Shown here one piece after another: positions 61,429-64,000 of a stretch of DNA of 64,000 bases (position 1 is its first letter; each line of letters begins with the position of its first letter). Position numbers and translations under genes: made by a program. The notes beneath the pieces were generated by a model, which was not told the DNA's origin, searched no databases, and saw nothing but the letters and a program-made list of their open reading frames with translations. Source of the DNA: Variovorax gossypii (lineage in GTDB: Bacteria > Pseudomonadota > Gammaproteobacteria > Burkholderiales > Burkholderiaceae_C); contig NZ_RXOE01000001.1 of NCBI RefSeq assembly GCF_003965815.1, positions 496,001 through 560,000 on the forward strand, written 5' to 3'.

Positions 61429-62514
61429 ATGACTTCGCCTTCGTCCCCCACCGGCACCAGCCCCGGCGTGCTCTGGTACACCCGCTGCCCCGTGCCCTCC
61501 CCGCTCGGCATCGCCGCCCGGCAGGGCTGGCTGGCCGAGACCTTCGCCGAGGAAGGCATCGCCATCGAATCGATCATCGACTCGAAGGACCGCAGCATCC
61601 GCGAGAGCCATTTCGACCATCACCTGGCCTGGTCCTTCCGCCAGGGCGGCAACATCCCGCCGATCTGGGCGCGCGCCAACGGGCGTGCCACGCGGCTGGT
61701 GGCCATCACCTGGACCGACGAGTTCCAGGCCATCGTGACACTGCCGGGCAGCGGCATCGCATCGGCCGAGGCGCTCGCGGGCCGGCGCCTCGCGGTGCCG
61801 CGCCGCGTGAACGACCTGATCGACTTCCACCGCGCGACGGCGCTCAAGGGCGTCGTGTCGGGCCTGTCGCTGGCCGGGCTCTCCACCGGCGACGTGACGC
61901 TGGTGGAGCTGCTGATCGAAGAATCGGTCATCGTCGCGCAGGGCGACCCGAGCCTCTTCGGGCTGCGCCGGCGCCATCCGTACTTCCGCGAGGTCGAGGC
62001 ACTGGTGCGCGGCGAGGTGGACGCGATCTTCCTCAAGGGCGCCGAAGGCATCGTGGTGGCGAACCTGATCGGCGCGCAGGTCGTCGTGGAGTTCGGCAAC
62101 CATCCCGATCCGAAGATCCGCATCAACAACGGCACGCCGCGGGTGCTCACGGTGGACGACGCGCTCTCGCGGCAGCGTCCCGACCTCGTGGTGCGCCTGC
62201 TCGGCGTGGTCGCGCGCGCGGGCCGCTGGGCCGAGGCTCATCCCGACGAGACGCTGCGCTTCGTCGCGCGCGAGATCGCCACCAACGAGGAAGCGGTGCT
62301 CGCCTCCAACGGCCCCGATGTGCACCGGCACCTGGGCATCGGGCTCGATGCGCCGCTGGTCGAGGCCATCGGGCATTTCAAGGATTTCTTGCTGCAGTGG
62401 GGTTTCCTGCCGGCGGACTTCGATCTCGACGCCTGGGTCGACCACGCGCCGCTGCGCGCGCTGCATGCGCAGGCGGGGCACGCCGTACCCGTGGCGCTGG
62501 CGGCCGCCGCATGA
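61429..62514 (+). CDS. DszB-like sulfinate desulfinase
   Basis: 361-aa protein that looks like a NitT/TauT-type binding protein but has no signal peptide or membrane segment. Near the N terminus WYTRCPVPSPLG places Cys20 in the CPVP context of the DszB nucleophile (Cys27). Further on RESHFDHHLAWSFRQGGNIPP has His61 and Arg71 ten residues apart, as His60 and Arg70 of DszB, with the following GG-x-IPP. DszB hydrolyses 2'-hydroxybiphenyl-2-sulfinate to a phenol and sulfite. It probably releases sulfite from another sulfinate here. It starts 18 bases after the last binding-protein gene and overlaps the next gene by four bases (62511-62514). Confidence 0.78.
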   Translation: MTSPSSPTGTSPGVLWYTRCPVPSPLGIAARQGWLAETFAEEGIAIESIIDSKDRSIRESHFDHHLAWSFRQGGNIPPIWARANGRATRLVAITWTDEFQAIVTLPGSGIASAEALAGRRLAVPRRVNDLIDFHRATALKGVVSGLSLAGLSTGDVTLVELLIEESVIVAQGDPSLFGLRRRHPYFREVEALVRGEVDAIFLKGAEGIVVANLIGAQVVVEFGNHPDPKIRINNGTPRVLTVDDALSRQRPDLVVRLLGVVARAGRWAEAHPDETLRFVAREIATNEEAVLASNGPDVHRHLGIGLDAPLVEAIGHFKDFLLQWGFLPADFDLDAWVDHAPLRALHAQAGHAVPVALAAAA

Positions 62515-63407
62515 GCTCGCCGCCCCGCATCCTGGTGACGGGCGCCACCGGCCGGCTGGGGCAGCTGCTCGTGCCGCGCCTGCTCGCGCGCGGTGCCGGG
62601 GTACGCGCCCTCACACGCCATCCTGCGCGGGCCAACGGCCTCAGGGCGCAAGGCGCCGCAACGGCCGTCGGTGATTTCGACGACGGCGACACCCTGCGCC
62701 GTGCGCTGGAAGGCGTGTCCCATCTCTTCCTGCTGTCCCCGATCACGCCCACGCTGGCCGATCAGCAGATCGCGGTGATCGAGGCGGCCGCGGCAGCGGG
62801 CGTCGAACGCATCGTGAAGCTCTCGGGTTCGCACTGGACCATCGATCCGCCCGGGCGCTCGCTCTCGGGCGACGCGCACCGCGAGATCGAGGCCGCCTTG
62901 CGCCGCTCGGGCATCGCCCACCGCGTGCTGCGCCCGAACGCATGGATGCAGGTGATGCTCGCGCGCGTGGCGTCGGAGCTCGCGGCCGGCGACGAACTGC
63001 ATGCGCCGCCGGGCGATCCGAAGGTCGCCTTCATCGACGCGCGCGACATCGCGGACGTGGCGGTGGAGGCGTTGTTCGAGCAGCCGGCCTCCCACGAAGC
63101 CTCGCCCGAGCCATGGGTGCTCACGGGCGGCAGCGCCCTTGGGTATGACGAGATCGCGAGCATCGCGTCGCGGCTCACGGGGCGCCGGATCGTCGCCACG
63201 CCGCTGTCCGCGCAGGCACAGCAGCAGCGGCAGGCGGCGAATGCGCCCTCGCCCTACATCGCCCGCGTGCACGCCCAGTTCGCGGCGCTGATCGTCGCCG
63301 GCGAAGCCGAGCCAGTGAGCGACACCGTGGCCGATGTCCTCGGCCGCCCGCCGCGCACGGTGGAAGCCTTTCTCGCGGAGACTGTCGCGGGCCGCGTGCC
63401 GGCCTGA
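62511..63407 (+). CDS. NmrA-like NAD(P)-binding oxidoreductase (atypical SDR)
   Basis: 298-aa Rossmann-fold protein. N-terminal VTGATGRLGQLLVPRLLARG is the nucleotide-binding GxxGxxG; HLFLLSP, ERIVKLSGSH and RPNAWMQ follow as in NmrA/QOR2-type proteins. No classical Tyr-x-x-x-Lys pair is evident, so it may act as a redox sensor or as an NAD(P)H:quinone reductase. The start is fixed by ATGA overlap with the DszB-like gene. It may supply reducing power or regulate the pathway, but it is not a typical flavin reductase. Confidence 0.88.
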   Translation: MSSPPRILVTGATGRLGQLLVPRLLARGAGVRALTRHPARANGLRAQGAATAVGDFDDGDTLRRALEGVSHLFLLSPITPTLADQQIAVIEAAAAAGVERIVKLSGSHWTIDPPGRSLSGDAHREIEAALRRSGIAHRVLRPNAWMQVMLARVASELAAGDELHAPPGDPKVAFIDARDIADVAVEALFEQPASHEASPEPWVLTGGSALGYDEIASIASRLTGRRIVATPLSAQAQQQRQAANAPSPYIARVHAQFAALIVAGEAEPVSDTVADVLGRPPRTVEAFLAETVAGRVPA

Positions 63408-63516
63408 AGATCGCGGGGCGGGCCATCCCGCCTCGCCATGCCCAACCCAAAAGCCCGCGAAAGGCGCATCATGGTGGCTGACGAACCCACGGTGCAGACT
63501 GTTCGCGAGGCAGAGC

Positions 63517-64000
63517 ATGGCATGGTTCAAGAAGCTCTTCTGGGTCGGCGCAGGGCTCGCCGTGGGGGGAGTTTTTGTCGTGTTCGTGGCGGACGAGCTG
63601 AAGACCTCGCGGCTGCAATCGGCCTTCTGGCGCGACCTTGCCAGGGACGCCCGCTTCAGCGTCGACGCAGGCCCCAGCGACGCCATCCGCTTTCCCCGCA
63701 CCGGGCCGCATGACGAGCGGCTGGGCTACCGGCAGCTTCCCGACTTCATCGACCGCCTGCAGCTCCATGGCTATGCCGTCACCCGCCAGGCGCGCATGTC
63801 GCCGCGGCTGATCGAGCTGCAGGAGCACGGGCTCTTCGCCCCCTACCGCGAGAAAAACCAGGCCGGCCTGAGCGTGCGCGACTGCCGCAACGAAGCGCTG
63901 CTGCACACGCGCGTGCCCGGGCGCGCCTACGAGCGCTTCGAGGACGTGCCCCCGCTGCTGGTGAGCGCCCTGCTCTTCGTCGAGGACCGCCACCTGCTGG
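63517..64000 (+). CDS. Glycosyltransferase-51 (penicillin-binding-protein type) protein, 3' truncated
   Basis: The first 161 codons of a larger gene run off the window. MAWFKKLFWVGAGLAVGGVFVVFVADEL is a signal anchor. The segment at the window end, VPPLLVSALLFVEDRHLL, is the first conserved GT51 motif with the catalytic Glu in ED(R), as in bifunctional or monofunctional peptidoglycan glycosyltransferases. I start at ATG 63517; an ATG five bases later is in another frame. It lies 109 bases after the NmrA-like gene and belongs to a separate unit. Whether a transpeptidase domain follows cannot be seen. Confidence 0.82.
   Translation, partial: MAWFKKLFWVGAGLAVGGVFVVFVADELKTSRLQSAFWRDLARDARFSVDAGPSDAIRFPRTGPHDERLGYRQLPDFIDRLQLHGYAVTRQARMSPRLIELQEHGLFAPYREKNQAGLSVRDCRNEALLHTRVPGRAYERFEDVPPLLVSALLFVEDRHLL

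Noticed and set aside
61429..62514. Simple call as ABC transporter binding protein
   Set aside because: No signal peptide, no transport genes following, and the DszB catalytic residues are in place; the enzyme call explains more.
59859..63407. An open frame of more than 1100 codons running through the binding-protein and DszB-like genes
   Set aside because: Only its last 299 codons (from 62511) form a recognisable protein; the rest is Arg/Gly/Ala-rich frame-shadow translation of real genes in another frame, common in high-G+C DNA.

Overview
The window is high-G+C, densely packed DNA with short intergenic gaps and many 4-base ATGA/GTGA overlaps. It contains no rRNA, tRNA, integrase, transposase or CRISPR array that I can see. 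The gene order ygfZ / mltG-tmk-holB-pilZ-tatD-ankyrin, a Bug-type solute receptor, and many ABC solute-binding proteins with twin-arginine leaders suggest a Burkholderiales chromosome, most likely Comamonadaceae close to Variovorax. That placement is inferred from family content and gene order, not from a search.

Left part (1-24.6 kb). A truncated Bug receptor is followed by a tannase-fold esterase. Next comes a minus-strand type VI secretion accessory operon: VgrG, a small membrane protein, a DUF2169-pentapeptide protein, a second pentapeptide protein, a DUF3540 protein and a DUF4150 PAAR-like tip. An iron-type alcohol dehydrogenase and an alpha/beta hydrolase are divergent. The hydrolase is followed by an overlapping SWIM zinc-finger / DUF6493 pair and a hotdog-thioesterase/GNAT fusion. 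The housekeeping block ygfZ (with a clear intrinsic terminator), mltG, tmk, holB, a PilZ protein, a TatD nuclease and an ankyrin protein closes this part.

Middle (24.6-30.4 kb). Two tandem exported agmatine-deiminase-family paralogues, a LysR regulator, a dipeptide-type solute-binding protein and a MetQ-like binding protein all lie on the minus strand.

Right part (30.7-63.4 kb). This is the most distinctive region: a large organosulfur-type acquisition and oxidation locus. It carries three sulfonate- or polyamine-type ABC importers, three further dipeptide-type solute-binding proteins, two amidohydrolases and an amidase. Its oxidising enzymes are two NtaA/DszA-type and one SfnG/SsuD-type flavin monooxygenases, three DszC/SfnB-type acyl-CoA-dehydrogenase-fold monooxygenases and an aldo/keto reductase. 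At 61429-62514 it encodes a protein that looks like a solute-binding protein but has no signal peptide and keeps the Cys/His/Arg catalytic set of the sulfinate desulfinase DszB. Taken together the enzymes cover oxidation of S, C-S cleavage of a sulfone and release of sulfite from a sulfinate, so the locus can be read as an unusual Dsz-like desulfurisation system. No flavin reductase is present in the window. A 22-base element shared by two of its promoters (47221 and 53504) hints at a common regulator.

The window ends in the start of a glycosyltransferase-51 (penicillin-binding-protein type) gene. Coordinates of starts that differ from the longest open frame were chosen from overlaps, ribosome-binding sites and signal peptides; these choices are stated in each entry.
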